Positions 1 through 8,126 of a DNA stretch of 64,000 nucleotides are shown piece by piece (positions within the stretch are counted from its first letter, which is position 1; each line of letters starts with the position of its first letter). The stretch comes from G016756615 sp035556195 (GTDB lineage Bacteria; Pseudomonadota; Alphaproteobacteria; Rhizobiales; Rhizobiaceae). The notes below the pieces were generated by a model that was not told the DNA's origin, ran no database searches, and saw nothing but the letters and a program-made list of their open reading frames with translations. Location of the stretch: contig DATMFK010000024.1 in the NCBI GenBank assembly GCA_035556195.1, forward strand, positions 1 through 64,000. Direction: 5' to 3'. A program made the translations under genes and the position numbers.

Positions 1-122
1 TGCGAAAGGCCGCCGAGCGAAGTGTGCGATCCGTGCGCAAGCGCATCGGTGCCCTGCTCGATCAGTTCACCCCCAACGAATGCGCGAACTATCTCGTCAA
101 CGCTGGATACGCGGCAACCTAA
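1..122 (+). pseudogene. IS630-family transposase, C-terminal end (cut by window edge)
   Basis: The reading frame starting at base 3 encodes 39 residues and then TAA at 120-122. It ends in FTPNECANYLVNAGYAAT, the typical C-terminus of IS630-family transposases, which lies after the catalytic DDE domain. Only the tail lies in the window, so it cannot be judged whether the element is intact. It marks the left side of an accessory region full of broken genes. Confidence 0.75.
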
Positions 123-447
123 AATGATCCTGCTCTAGCGCGCCACGCCCATAAGGCAAGGCGCGAAAGCCCGAGGCGTGGCATGCGCCCTTGACCTAGG
201 CGTCAGGCAGGAGCCGGCCGATGATGACCAAGGGAAGCCGTGCGATACGGCGACGGGCACCATTTCGGCAGGCAGGCTCGGAGCCCGCCCGGTCTCATAA
301 ACCTGGGAGACAGCGTTCGACTCGCTGGCCTGCAACCAGGTCGCTCGTCGCGGGCGGGAATGGCATAGTGTCGCCGCATTCCCCCGCAACGGTCTTCAAA
401 TAGCGGAGCGACGCGAATGTTTATGCAAAAGCGGTAGTAATCAGCTC

Positions 448-708
448 ATGTTCAAATGGCGCTTGATGTTTGCCGGTTTCGCGGCCGCGGTCATGCTTAT
501 GCCGGCTATCGCTATGCAGTTCACTGATGAAGTTGCCTGGGGGCCGGAAGACTTCGGCGCTGCGGCTGCGCTGCTCGGCGCCACGTGGTTGGCGGTAGAG
601 TGTGTCTCGCGCTTCGTGAGTGGAGCGGCAGCCAAGCTGATCGCGATTTCGATGATCGCTGCTGGCGTCGTCGTTACCTGGGCGCATCTCGCAGTTGGCT
701 TATTCTAG
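448..708 (+). CDS. small inner-membrane protein, 86 aa
   Basis: This is a conserved-looking small membrane protein of unknown function. Hydrophobic stretches lie at about residues 5-22, 37-52 and 60-84. A conserved-looking segment, MQFTDEVAWGPEDF, lies between the first two. I have seen similar short proteins in alphaproteobacteria but know no function for them. The start is the first ATG of the frame, and no strong ribosome-binding site precedes it. It stands alone between the IS630 tail and phage debris. Confidence 0.6.
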   Translation: MFKWRLMFAGFAAAVMLMPAIAMQFTDEVAWGPEDFGAAAALLGATWLAVECVSRFVSGAAAKLIAISMIAAGVVVTWAHLAVGLF

Positions 709-991
709 GCGGCAAGGCAGAAAGAGGATCGACCCTAAGCGGACCATGTAGCGTCTGGTCCGGCCTTGTACGGGTGTGGTCGACGGGGTGCACGCGCTTT
801 CCGAGCCTCGCACCAGATCAGGACAGAGCCGGAGGCAATCGCTGCATATGCCCGAGGATCAAAAACGAGGGATGAGCCTCTGTCCTGTCACTCATAATCC
901 TGAGCGAAAGATCGCGGGGCGGGATGGGCGCTACGGCTCATCCCGCTCGCGAGTGCTTCGGTAGGATCAGGGCGGCGGTCGGGGGCGTCGC
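709..991. other. intergenic stretch without supported gene; one hairpin
   Basis: I see no convincing reading frame here. A stem of GCGGGATG (919-926) and CATCCCGC (939-946) with a 12-nt loop could be a terminator remnant or an insertion-sequence end. A looser inverted repeat, AGGACAGAG with CTCTGTCCT, lies roughly 60 bases apart just to its left. Confidence 0.4.
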
Positions 992-1186
992 CTAGGAGAG
1001 ATTTCCCCAGTCGGCGTCCCACTCCGCGTCCTCATAGAGGTGAACGACGATCTCGCTAATGGAAGGATTCGATGCGGCTATTGCCTTAGCGTTTTGCAGG
1101 GCTTCAGGAGCCGGGAAGGTCTCTCCATAGGCTGAGGACACGATGTATGAAGCTTCTCTGACGACCTCATCATCGCGCTCGGCCAA
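992..1186 (-). CDS. hypothetical protein, 64 aa
   Basis: This small acidic protein has a TTG start at 1186 and begins MAERDDEVV. The composition looks protein-like, with an acidic C-terminus EDAEWDADWGNLS. No domain is recognised. It lies directly downstream, on the same strand, of a decayed phage-type gene and may itself be a leftover of that region. An upstream GGAGG is too far away (about 14 nt) to be a strong ribosome-binding site. Confidence 0.35.
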   Translation of the reverse strand: MAERDDEVVREASYIVSSAYGETFPAPEALQNAKAIAASNPSISEIVVHLYEDAEWDADWGNLS

Positions 1187-1239
1187 CGGGAGAATGAGGG
1201 CCTCCGACCGCCCATCATCGGTCTTCGTACTCGGCGCGG

Positions 1240-1668
1240 CCGATAGGGGGTGTATGTGCCTAGCGCGTACTGGACCTCGTAGGAAGGACAGTCGGGTATT
1301 CGGCGACCGCTTGCCTTGTGGCTGTGTTGTAAAAATCGAAAGCTTGCGGCTTTAGAAGCAGTTCGGGCAGACCAAATGGGCTGGTTCGCCGCCTGCATCC
1401 TCGGCCTTTAGTTCGTAGGCGAGGTGCCTTCGCCAAAGTCAGTCAGGCGGTACCGCTTGGCGGTGGCTTCCCAGTCTTCGAACCGCGCGATGGTAGCCTG
1501 GAGCGCCGCATCTGCTCCTTGGCGTTGGTGGCCGCTTCTTGTGCAGACAGGATCTTCTCCTGGAGATCGATTACGGCTGCATTGAGTTGACCCGATCATC
1601 AATATTCTTCAGCCCCTTCGCAATTCGAAGGCCGCGGTAAGCGCCGTGTAGCCTGCTCCGATATCCAT
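1240..1668 (-). pseudogene. decayed phage-type protein with coiled coil and C-terminal zinc ribbon
   Basis: The ATG at 1668 opens MDIGAGYTALTAAF. Homology-like text then jumps frames: IAKGLKNIDDRV, AAVIDLQEKILSAQEAA, ALQATIARFEDWEATAKRY, LAYELKAEDAGGEPAHLVCPNCF, and finally a stop. At least four single-base indels and one in-frame stop break what was a protein of about 140 aa with a helical middle and a Cys-x2-Cys ribbon. I recognise the layout from proteins common in prophages and islands; their function is unknown. The boundaries are approximate. Confidence 0.6.
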
Positions 1669-1766
1669 TCTCGGTTCCCCCCATGCCCGTTATGTCGATC
1701 CCCGAGATCAAACATTCGCCCAGGCTCTCGCCTGGGTAGAGCGCCACCACAGCAGCGCCGCATGTG

Positions 1767-1961
1767 TCATTTGGCTATCGCCAAGACAACGGCAATTGCC
1801 AGCAGTAGTGGACCCATCCACTTGAAATGCCCGGCGACCACCGTAACCCAAGGCGGCTGGGTGGCAGCGTTCCCTGGCAGGGGTAGATATCCGAATCCGA
1901 CTGCAGTGATCCAAATGCCCGCGCAAAACATAATGATCTGATCAATATAGTCTGCGATCAC
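1767..1961 (-). CDS. small membrane protein, 64 aa
   Basis: The protein begins at GTG 1961. An AAGG about six bases upstream (within GGGAAAGG) supports this start over the longer frame. Two hydrophobic segments are evident, at about residues 7-23 (IIMFCAGIWITAVGFGYL) and 46-62 (MGPLLLAIAVVLAIA). Function is unknown. Small two-helix proteins of this kind are common in phage and island DNA (holin-like size), but no specific holin signature is visible. Confidence 0.5.
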   Translation of the reverse strand: MIADYIDQIIMFCAGIWITAVGFGYLPLPGNAATQPPWVTVVAGHFKWMGPLLLAIAVVLAIAK

Positions 1962-2098
1962 AGCTTGCCTTTCCCAAATCTGACGGCTCGGTTGAAAATA
2001 ATCAAAGCTAATCAAACGTGGCACGCGGCGGCAAGAGAATAGGTGCAGGGCGGCCAAAGGGTGCAACCACACGGCGGTCCCGAGAAATTGCTGACTAA

Positions 2099-2475
2099 GC
2101 GACCGCCGAAGGACTGACGCCGCTGGAGATCATGCTTGAGGCGATGGGGCGACACGTTAAAGCGGACAAATGGGACGAGGCAGCATCAATCGCGAAGGAC
2201 GCAGCGCCCTATATGCATCCGCGCCTCGCCTCGATGCAGCACACCGCCGCAATGGTGGCCCGATCCAGACCGTCGATATCACTCGGCTCAAGGGCATGAG
2301 CGACCAGGAGCTCGACCTTCTTGAACGTGCACTTGTCCAGACCGGAATTGTTGACGCGATCAGGCTGGAGAGGGAGAGCCGGAAAACTCAGGTTGATCGT
2401 GCGGCAGAGCGGAAGGAACTGCTCGGCTCGCATCTGGCCTTTACCCGCAAGTTTATCGTCGAAAAAGGAAGGTGA
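2099..2475 (+). pseudogene. phage packaging-type gene remnant (terminase small subunit-like)
   Basis: Frame 1 after the stop at 2096-2098 reads TPLEIMLEAMGRHVKADKW and continues to APYMHPRLASM. It then shifts frame into NGGPIQTVDITRLKGMSDQE and ends at 2475. The pattern TPLE..L..M followed by AxxAAPYxHPRLA is typical of small proteins next to, or acting as, terminase small subunits of tailed phages. The N-terminal DNA-binding part is missing and one frameshift lies near 2245, so the gene is dead. Confidence 0.5.
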
Positions 2476-2482
2476 GCGAGGA

Positions 2483-2953
2483 ATGAACAGGCGCAGCCTC
2501 GGACCACCTGTCTCCCCCCGCTCCCGCCATCTCGCGCTGCTGCTCCGGGTTGACGGTCGCGCATCCCGCGTGAAAATTGCGCCTATGCTGGATCCGGAGA
2601 CTCTCAAGTTTATCGATGCGGCCCGGAGCCGCCGGCAGATTGAACTGTCAGTAAGGCTGGTTGAGCCTGCACTTGATCATCTTGGGAATCGGGGCCGCGC
2701 CGCTGAGGCAGTCCGAGCGCAAGTGTGGAGCGATGCTGAGGCAGCGGTGATACGTGCTGTCGAGAAATATGCGCAAGATGGCCTGCGCGTTGTGAGGCCG
2801 GAGCGGACGCGGCATGGCCTGATCCTCACCGCATCGGCCGTGACATGGCGGCGTTTCCTGAAAGAGCAGCGGTTGCTTGTTGGGAGTCGGGAGATCGAAT
2901 TTCGACAGTACACCAAACCGTGGAGCTATGGATTGCCTGGTTTCCCGGAATGA
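2483..2953 (+). CDS. hypothetical protein, 156 aa
   Basis: ATG 2483 follows a GCGAGGA ribosome-binding site eight bases after the stop of the phage-type remnant. The protein is basic, has no membrane segment, and is rich in Arg/Glu in its middle (AAEAVRAQVWSDAEAAVIRAVE). I do not recognise a family. Its position in a row of phage-type remnants suggests a phage or island gene. The reading frame is open for its full length, unlike its neighbours. Confidence 0.45.
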   Translation: MNRRSLGPPVSPRSRHLALLLRVDGRASRVKIAPMLDPETLKFIDAARSRRQIELSVRLVEPALDHLGNRGRAAEAVRAQVWSDAEAAVIRAVEKYAQDGLRVVRPERTRHGLILTASAVTWRRFLKEQRLLVGSREIEFRQYTKPWSYGLPGFPE

Positions 2954-3103
2954 AACGGCCGGCTTCATCTTAGTCCGAGAATTGGCGTTCGCGCGGATGT
3001 AGGTCGATTGAGGAGCGTCGGCGATCGGCCGAATGATGACGCTGCCGCCGCTCCCGCTCTTGAGGCAGCTTTCAACCCTGATGAGCCGATAGGGCGCGTC
3101 CAT
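2950..3103 (-). pseudogene. short protein-like fragment antisense to its neighbour
   Basis: ATG 3103 on the minus strand opens MDAPYRLIRVESCLKSGSGG and reads on through VIIRPIADAPQSTYIRANAN. It is preceded by GGAGGAGGGA about nine bases upstream. The first 50 residues look like real protein. Further on, the frame is antisense to the 2483-2953 gene and loses protein character, so a 3' truncation is likely. Function is unknown. Confidence 0.3.
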
Positions 3104-3140
3104 CTTGAGCGATCCCTCCTCCAGTAGGAGTTCCCAAATC

Positions 3141-3501
3141 ATGCAATTCACGGACGCTGTAACCGTCGCGGGAACGCGCCGGCGCGATGATGGCATCCTT
3201 GTCACCGACGTCCGCGCGGCCCGTACCAGCTTTCGGCTTCATGCGGGCCATGGGTCAGCAAACCGGTATTCTTGTCCTGCGGGTCTACGATGAGCGAGGT
3301 GTGTTCAAGCGACGCGATTTGACGGCCACCAAGACGGGGCGCGGCGCGAACGGCAGGCGTGAAGCTGGGCAGGGCGCCCGACGGGACATATTGGGTCGGG
3401 CACGCGGTCGAAACTCAGGAAGAAGGCAACGCCGTCCGAAAGCTGATCAAGACGCGATCCTGAAGGAAATGCCCGGCGATGGCTATGAGGAGACCCCTTA
3501 A
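3141..3501 (+). pseudogene. DUF2213 phage head-region protein, frameshifted remnant
   Basis: ATG 3141 opens MQFTDAVTVAGTRRRDDG followed by ILVTDVRAARTS. This is the characteristic N-terminus of DUF2213 proteins encoded beside portal and capsid genes of tailed phages. After about 30 residues the match moves to another frame (MGQQTGILVLRVYDERGVF) and then fades, so most of the usual protein is lost. It supports the reading of 1-4 kb as a decayed prophage. The right boundary is approximate. Confidence 0.55.
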
Positions 3502-3625
3502 TCCCTAGTCGCTGGAAGAGCTCTGCACGGCCAGGCGGTCGACGCTTTCTACCCATGATCGCGACTTAGCTGTACCGTCGCTGAGTAATCGAACGGAAAA
3601 TCTCGGATAGCCACTTATTACAGGA

Positions 3626-4957
3626 TCATAAGATGGGCCAAATGTAAGGCTGTCCGCTCGAGTCGCCCAAGAAAGGACCGGCCCAGCCATACACGCATGC
3701 GTTCTCGTCCGCTTTCCCGCTGCGACACGAAGGATGGGTCGTATCGACCGCAAAGGTCCTGACCCATTTGCCGTCTGGCAATGCCACGTCCTTCTGAGCC
3801 TGATACGGAACCGTAGCTTCCTTACTCCAGGCTCCGGTACTATAATTGAATATCCATATATCTAGTGATTTGCCCAAGCTGGACGCATTGTTTGCTGTAA
3901 TCTTATTGGTTCCTTTAGGTTTTACAGCATAAGAGGTATATACGGCAACATTAGATCCCGGCTTGACTGACGTTCCAGCCGCAGGGATTTGGGAGTCGAC
4001 CTTCAAATCCTTGGATGCTGCTACGGGGCCATTGTGATAGACTACCAAACCAAGATCCCAAAGTGCATTAAGGGCCTGATCAAGAGGCAATCCAACGACA
4101 TCCGGGAGCGTGACGTCTGCTGGGACTGCCGCAGCTCCAGCTGAAGAAGATTTTAGGCGAAACTTTATTTTCGCCCAAGCACCATGACAATTTGGATTTA
4201 TACTATGGATATAGAGAACGACTGTGTCGTCGTCTTGAGACTGAAGAAACGGAGGAAGTCGGACTATAAACGAAACTTCAGTCAATCGTGTGGGTTTGCT
4301 CGGGTCAATAGAACCGTCCGGTCTGGTGAGTACTAGGTCGTACGCCCACCATCCCAGGCGCTTCGCCTCAAGATCCCTCTGACTCGCGATATCGTTGGAG
4401 GAAATTCTTTTCGGCCAGCGCTCTGGATCCACCGGTCGGTCCGGGAAAACAACTCGATACTCCGCAGGGAACGGGACTATCGCATTTAGGTACAGAGTGC
4501 GTCGTTGAGCACCGAAAAACGAGGCAGGTACGCTCTGAACATGTTCCTTGTCGGTTCCCAGTTGCTGTCCGATGGCACTGCGTTGACCCGGGCCACTGGC
4601 GTATTCGAGCGATGCGATTTTAGAAGCATCGGTTGTGGGCCATCCCGGGAGACTCAGAGGAAATTGAGGCTCAACTCCAGCGATCGGATTAGGTATGTCT
4701 GGCAGTAAGTCCAGGTTGTTCGGGCGACTGCCATCCGGCGAAGTTGTCAGAAACTTGTTACCTGCTGACGATACTTTTGCAATGACTCGAGCCGGTGTAG
4801 CCACCGTGGTGTAAAAGCCATAGAGCTTCCTTTCGATCAAGTCCGCCGCTTCGTCGACCCGTAGGCCCCATGGCTTTCCGCCCCAAGGGTCGGAGCCGCC
4901 GACATGAGTGATTACCTGGCTTGAGTTTCGATGCACAAATTCGATGGGAACGCACAT
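3626..4957 (-). CDS. DUF3892 + PASTA domain protein, 443 aa
   Basis: The start is ATG 4957, set by GGGAGG six bases upstream; the frame is open further upstream but without a ribosome-binding site. Residues about 12-80 (VGGSDPWGGKPWGLRVDEAA, then NNLDLLPDIPN) fit DUF3892, a small domain of unknown function. Residues about 290-355 fit a PASTA domain (LPDVVGLPLDQALNALWDLG ... VDSQIPAAGTSVKPGS), which in other proteins binds cell-wall muropeptides or beta-lactams. No signal peptide or membrane segment is visible, so an extracellular site cannot be assumed. The gene is clearly more AT-rich than its neighbours and is flanked by debris, so it was probably acquired by transfer. Role unknown. Confidence 0.75.
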   Translation of the reverse strand: MCVPIEFVHRNSSQVITHVGGSDPWGGKPWGLRVDEAADLIERKLYGFYTTVATPARVIAKVSSAGNKFLTTSPDGSRPNNLDLLPDIPNPIAGVEPQFPLSLPGWPTTDASKIASLEYASGPGQRSAIGQQLGTDKEHVQSVPASFFGAQRRTLYLNAIVPFPAEYRVVFPDRPVDPERWPKRISSNDIASQRDLEAKRLGWWAYDLVLTRPDGSIDPSKPTRLTEVSFIVRLPPFLQSQDDDTVVLYIHSINPNCHGAWAKIKFRLKSSSAGAAAVPADVTLPDVVGLPLDQALNALWDLGLVVYHNGPVAASKDLKVDSQIPAAGTSVKPGSNVAVYTSYAVKPKGTNKITANNASSLGKSLDIWIFNYSTGAWSKEATVPYQAQKDVALPDGKWVRTFAVDTTHPSCRSGKADENACVYGWAGPFLGDSSGQPYIWPIL

Positions 4958-5119
4958 TGTTGCCTCCCTCGGATTGGGTGTGAAGAAGCCCAGTATTATA
5001 CCAGTTGCTATATCTTGCTTCCACGGTTTACCCGGCAGAATGCAAGTCATTGTTAGCAGGTCTAAGTTGTGATGACGGTCCTGCTCTGTGGAAATTCGAC
5101 ATCCGTCGCTTTTCTTCAA

Positions 5120-5543
5120 GCGTATTTGCCGGAATTAAAATCAGATCGACATAGCTGTCCCATTCCCGACGATCTCCGAGACACAGGGGTCGAAACTGAG
5201 TTGCCTTCGATTAAGATCGCAATTCCTAAGTTGTCAGAGAACAATCAGAGCTGACTTTCGGCGGGCTAGTCCGGAGAGCCGTCGCCAGTTCTTTCAGGCT
5301 GACATCCGCTTCGACCTCGGAGCAACCAGATCTGCCGTGTCATCCAGGCCAGGTGAAACGATCCTCCACGGTGCAAGCGCGGACAGCTTGTCAGCGATTG
5401 TGGCACATGGACCACCTGCCTCCGGCGTGCTCGCGACCATTCCGTTACCTGACCTTTGTAGGAACGCGGCCGCGCCTTCAGGGTCAACCCCGCAAGGGGG
5501 TTTTGCAAATCTCACCGTCAGCGGGGCCGATTCCTCTTCACCG
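5120..5543. other. gap with no supported gene; possible transposase debris
   Basis: This is the region upstream of the DUF3892 gene. The only protein-like trace is a short minus-strand peptide, VEADVSLKELATALRTS, near 5240-5310. It resembles the segment before the catalytic domain of IS630-type transposases, but it is too short to call. The longer open frames here overlap each other and the WGR gene and show no conserved features. Confidence 0.3.
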
Positions 5544-5873
5544 TCATGCACGACGCACCCTCCTCCCGGGATCGAGCCGCGACTCCGTCGATGCCGCGCG
5601 GTCTCGTTGCTGAACGTCGAAGTGGTCGAGATATCCCCGCCGGCGCTTCGCCTCTTCGATCGCGGCGAATGCGGCATGCGCCTCGTCGAGTCGTTGGTAG
5701 AGGTCGACTCTCACACGGCCGCGTCTGCCGATCCGGCCCCACTCTCGAACCAGCGCCACATCGCCGAACAGGCTCGATTCTGTCGAAAGGTGATAAAACC
5801 GCGCCATGTTCCTTGCTGGATCGAGACGGCGCAGGATGCAGAGTGTCTGGACCGGATGTGCATGCCGCAGCAT
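5544..5873 (-). CDS. WGR domain protein, 109 aa
   Basis: Residues about 10-80 carry a WGR domain: LRRLDPARNMARFYHLS, then REWGRIGRRGRVRVDLY, then AIEEAKRRRGYL. WGR domains bind nucleic acid in eukaryotic PARPs. Stand-alone bacterial versions are widespread in Rhizobiales, often on plasmids and islands, with no proven role. The C-terminal 25 residues are basic and irregular. The start is the first ATG; the ribosome-binding site is weak. An 8-bp inverted repeat lies upstream at 5907-5934. Confidence 0.8.
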   Translation of the reverse strand: MLRHAHPVQTLCILRRLDPARNMARFYHLSTESSLFGDVALVREWGRIGRRGRVRVDLYQRLDEAHAAFAAIEEAKRRRGYLDHFDVQQRDRAASTESRLDPGRRVRRA

Positions 5874-5906
5874 CGCAGCGGATTTCAGCCGGGTCCAACG
5901 AGTTCG

Positions 5907-5934
5907 ATGAATCGTTTCGGCCCAACCGATTCAT
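5907..5934. repeat. 8-bp inverted repeat upstream of the WGR gene
   Basis: Arms ATGAATCG (5907-5914) and CGATTCAT (5927-5934) are perfectly complementary, with a 12-nt spacer. The repeat lies about 35 bases before the WGR start codon, so it could be an operator or a hairpin in the leader. It does not match the alphaproteobacterial LexA box spacing (GTTC-N7-GTTC). Confidence 0.4.
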
Positions 5935-6010
5935 GACGTTGATGGGTGGACCGAGAGTCGGCCTTCCTGCAGATGCTACGCGGGAAATAGATTGCCAACT
6001 CGCCGTTGCC

Positions 6011-6499
6011 TCACGCCGTGCGCGATCTCGGGGGCGACGGCTCATCCTCGGAAGTGAGTTCCTCGATGAGACGTAACAGCGACCGGGTGGTCGATGCGGG
6101 CATAGCCAGCACGCGCATGATGAGTTGCATCTTGTCGTCGGCTTCCTCGGCCGACTGGCCGAAAAGATGCGGAGCGGCCGCGTGGATAACCTCGATGGGC
6201 GAGAAACCCAGCACCTCTGCGAGATGAATCAACCGCGTGCCCAGAAGCTTGTACTGGCCGCGCTCGTACTGTGCCAGATTCTGCTCGTGCAGACCAATCA
6301 TCATGGCAACCTGCGCACGATTGAGATTATGACTATCGCGCTTCTCGCGGATCAGCCGTCCAAAGCGCTCTTCCATTTCCGGAAAGGGCGTCGTGCCGTC
6401 GAGGCCCGGCTTTCGGTAGACGGTCTTGCCACTATCATCATCTGCAGTTTCGACGAGCCCGTTCCGCTCGATATAGGCGCGCACATCCTTGATGGCCAT
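6011..6499 (-). CDS. XRE-family transcriptional regulator, 162 aa
   Basis: A Cro/C1-type helix-turn-helix lies at residues about 45-100: GRLIREKRDSHNLNRAQVAM, then GLHEQNLAQYERGQYKLLGT. An N-terminal extension of about 40 residues precedes it, and a C-terminal acidic tail follows. I prefer ATG 6499 (MAIKDVRAY) over the in-frame ATG 45 bases upstream. Neither has a strong ribosome-binding site. It lies on the same strand as the WGR gene, about 140 bases upstream of it, and could control it or an island function. Confidence 0.75.
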   Translation of the reverse strand: MAIKDVRAYIERNGLVETADDDSGKTVYRKPGLDGTTPFPEMEERFGRLIREKRDSHNLNRAQVAMMIGLHEQNLAQYERGQYKLLGTRLIHLAEVLGFSPIEVIHAAAPHLFGQSAEEADDKMQLIMRVLAMPASTTRSLLRLIEELTSEDEPSPPRSRTA

Positions 6500-6666
6500 G
6501 ACTGCGGCGAACCTGCTTCTTTGGTGGCCGAGAAAAGCGGCCATTAGACTCGGAAGAATTGCCCAAGGTCCAGAACTCCGATGAATCAGAGTCCTTTACG
6601 CTCATCCATAGCAGGCATGCGCTCGCGGACGCAAACCGGGTCCGCGTCCTCATCTCAACGTCCAGG

Positions 6667-6999
6667 TCATAGGCCATGCTCGTCCAGAAATCTTCGGATC
6701 GCCTTCTCCGTAATGGCCTGCATGGTGGTGTCGCGATTGAATGCTGCAAGCTTCAGCCGACGCTTTGTGTCCCTATCGAGATTGACGTTGACGAAAAAGC
6801 TGGCGCCCTTCAGGCGCGCTCGCTTGACCTGTCGCAGCGCCTTGCGTGCCCCTGACCGTGTTCATCAGACACGCTCAGGTGGGCCGCAGCATCGTGGCGG
6901 GGTTCATCCTCACCCGACGCTTGTACCTGCGGACCGGCGCGCGACTTTCGTCGGCGCCCTCATGAACTCGTCCAGGGTCAGGCTCTCTTTTCGGGTCAT
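6667..6999 (-). pseudogene. ribbon-helix-helix (ParG/CopG-like) protein, frameshifted
   Basis: ATG 6999 opens MTRKESLTLDEFMRAPTKVA and the frame then stops. The C-terminal half continues in another frame as VKRARLKGASFFVNVNLDRD, then LKLAAFNRDTTMQAITEKAI and a stop at 6667. The second half is a typical ribbon-helix-helix DNA-binding fold with a beta-strand VNVNLD and two helices, as in plasmid partition partners or antitoxins. At least one frameshift near 6850-6930 separates the halves, so it is probably non-functional. Confidence 0.5.
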
Positions 7000-7195
7000 C
7001 GCGCGTGTTCCACAGCAGTGTTCTTGCCAAGAAGCACATCAATTTCCGCGATGAGGTCCTGCGTCTAACGTCGCGCCTTCCGGCATCACCCTTTCATCAA
7101 TCACAGCCTGAAATGCTGGGCAACTCGATCGTAGTCGCTGCGCGGTGAAGGTGCGGTGATCGATGACGGCGCCGTAGCAACGGTAGGCGGTCTTG
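6996..7195 (-). pseudogene. ParA-type ATPase, decayed C-terminal end
   Basis: Minus-strand peptides in different frames, SKTAYRCYGAVIDHRTF and then EIDVLLGKNTAVEHAR with a stop, resemble the last 60 residues of ParA/Soj-type partition ATPases. The TGA of the last frame overlaps the ATG of the ribbon-helix-helix remnant (ATGA at 6996-6999), as expected for a former parA-partner operon. The Walker motifs would lie beyond 7195 and are not seen. Call based on weak similarity plus context. Confidence 0.35.
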
Positions 7196-7360
7196 CTTGT
7201 CAACAATCTCATACGATAAGGCTCGGCGACACCGCGACTTGGTGTGCAATCAGTTCATGGTAGAAGAGCTTATGAGGCGACAAACACGACTGTCACCGTG
7301 GAAGTCAAGCAGAAGCGTGGATAACAAAAATCAAATCGTTCGATTTGGGGAGACATTGAC

Positions 7361-7963
7361 TTGTCTGGTCTGGTCGCAGAGACGGCAAGAGAAATTGCGA
7401 AGAAAGAGCCGCAGAACGCTCAGCTTATTGACTCCAGTTTGATGCCGATCGATGTTGAGTCCAGCGAAAACCCAAGTGCGGAGCATCTAATGCCCGATCC
7501 TCAAGAAGCAGAATCAGTGCAAGCTGCAACCAGTGAACCGGCCAAAGCAGAGATACCTGAACCGAAGAAGAAGGCCCCACGACCACGGAAGGCAAAGACC
7601 CAACCCAAGACGCCTGCCGAAAGCGATCTTGCCAAACAGACGACTAAAGCCGCCGAACCGTCTGCAGCAGCGGCCAGGACCGGGCGCAAGGTTTATTCCG
7701 AAAGGGAGCGGGCCCAGAAGCTCGGTCAGATCGAGCAATCAATTAGCCGCGGCTCGAGCATCAAGCGCGCTGTGGGGCAAGTCGGGATTTCGGAACAGAC
7801 CTACTATCAGTGGAAGAAGGCTGCCGCGCCCGCGTCTTCACAGGGCGACGACTTGAAAGATCTCGTCGCGCTCGAGGAAGAAAATGTGCGGCTGAAGAAA
7901 CTCCTCGCCGAACGTTTGCGCAAGGAGAATGCCGATCTCAAGAAGAAGCTCGGTCTGAATTGA
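7361..7963 (+). CDS. SyrB-like helix-turn-helix protein, 200 aa
   Basis: A Pro/Ala/Lys-rich low-complexity N-terminal half (residues 40-105, PEPKKKAPRPRKAKTQPKTP) is followed by a transposase-like helix-turn-helix (GSSIKRAVGQVGISEQTYYQ) and a C-terminal coiled coil (EENVRLKKLLAERLRKENAD). This is the layout of Sinorhizobium SyrB, described as a repressor in the syrM/nodD3 circuit. Many rhizobial homologues occur on mobile elements, where their role is unproven. TTG 7361 is chosen because GGGGAGA precedes it by seven bases. Confidence 0.75.
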   Translation: MSGLVAETAREIAKKEPQNAQLIDSSLMPIDVESSENPSAEHLMPDPQEAESVQAATSEPAKAEIPEPKKKAPRPRKAKTQPKTPAESDLAKQTTKAAEPSAAAARTGRKVYSERERAQKLGQIEQSISRGSSIKRAVGQVGISEQTYYQWKKAAAPASSQGDDLKDLVALEEENVRLKKLLAERLRKENADLKKKLGLN

Positions 7964-8126
7964 TCGCAACTCCCTGCATGTGCCTCGGTGCGGAACCGTC
8001 GCCTTAAGTTTTCGATGCGGCAACCGTGCGGCGTGAGGCCGGTAAGCGCCTGTTTATCAGTAAGAAGGTGGCTTGAGCGTCGCGGGTTTCGGGATTTCGG
8101 AACAAGGGATAAGCGTCAGAAGAGAC

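Noticed and set aside
709..991. Complete insertion sequence
   Set aside because: Only short inverted repeats are present; no transposase frame lies between them.
2321..2482. 5' extension of the 2483 gene
   Set aside because: The extra residues are a shadow of the overlapping phage-type remnant, and a good ribosome-binding site sits at 2483.
4958..5119. 5' extension of the DUF3892 protein
   Set aside because: The frame is open, but the strong GGGAGG before ATG 4957 and the lack of one upstream favour the shorter protein.
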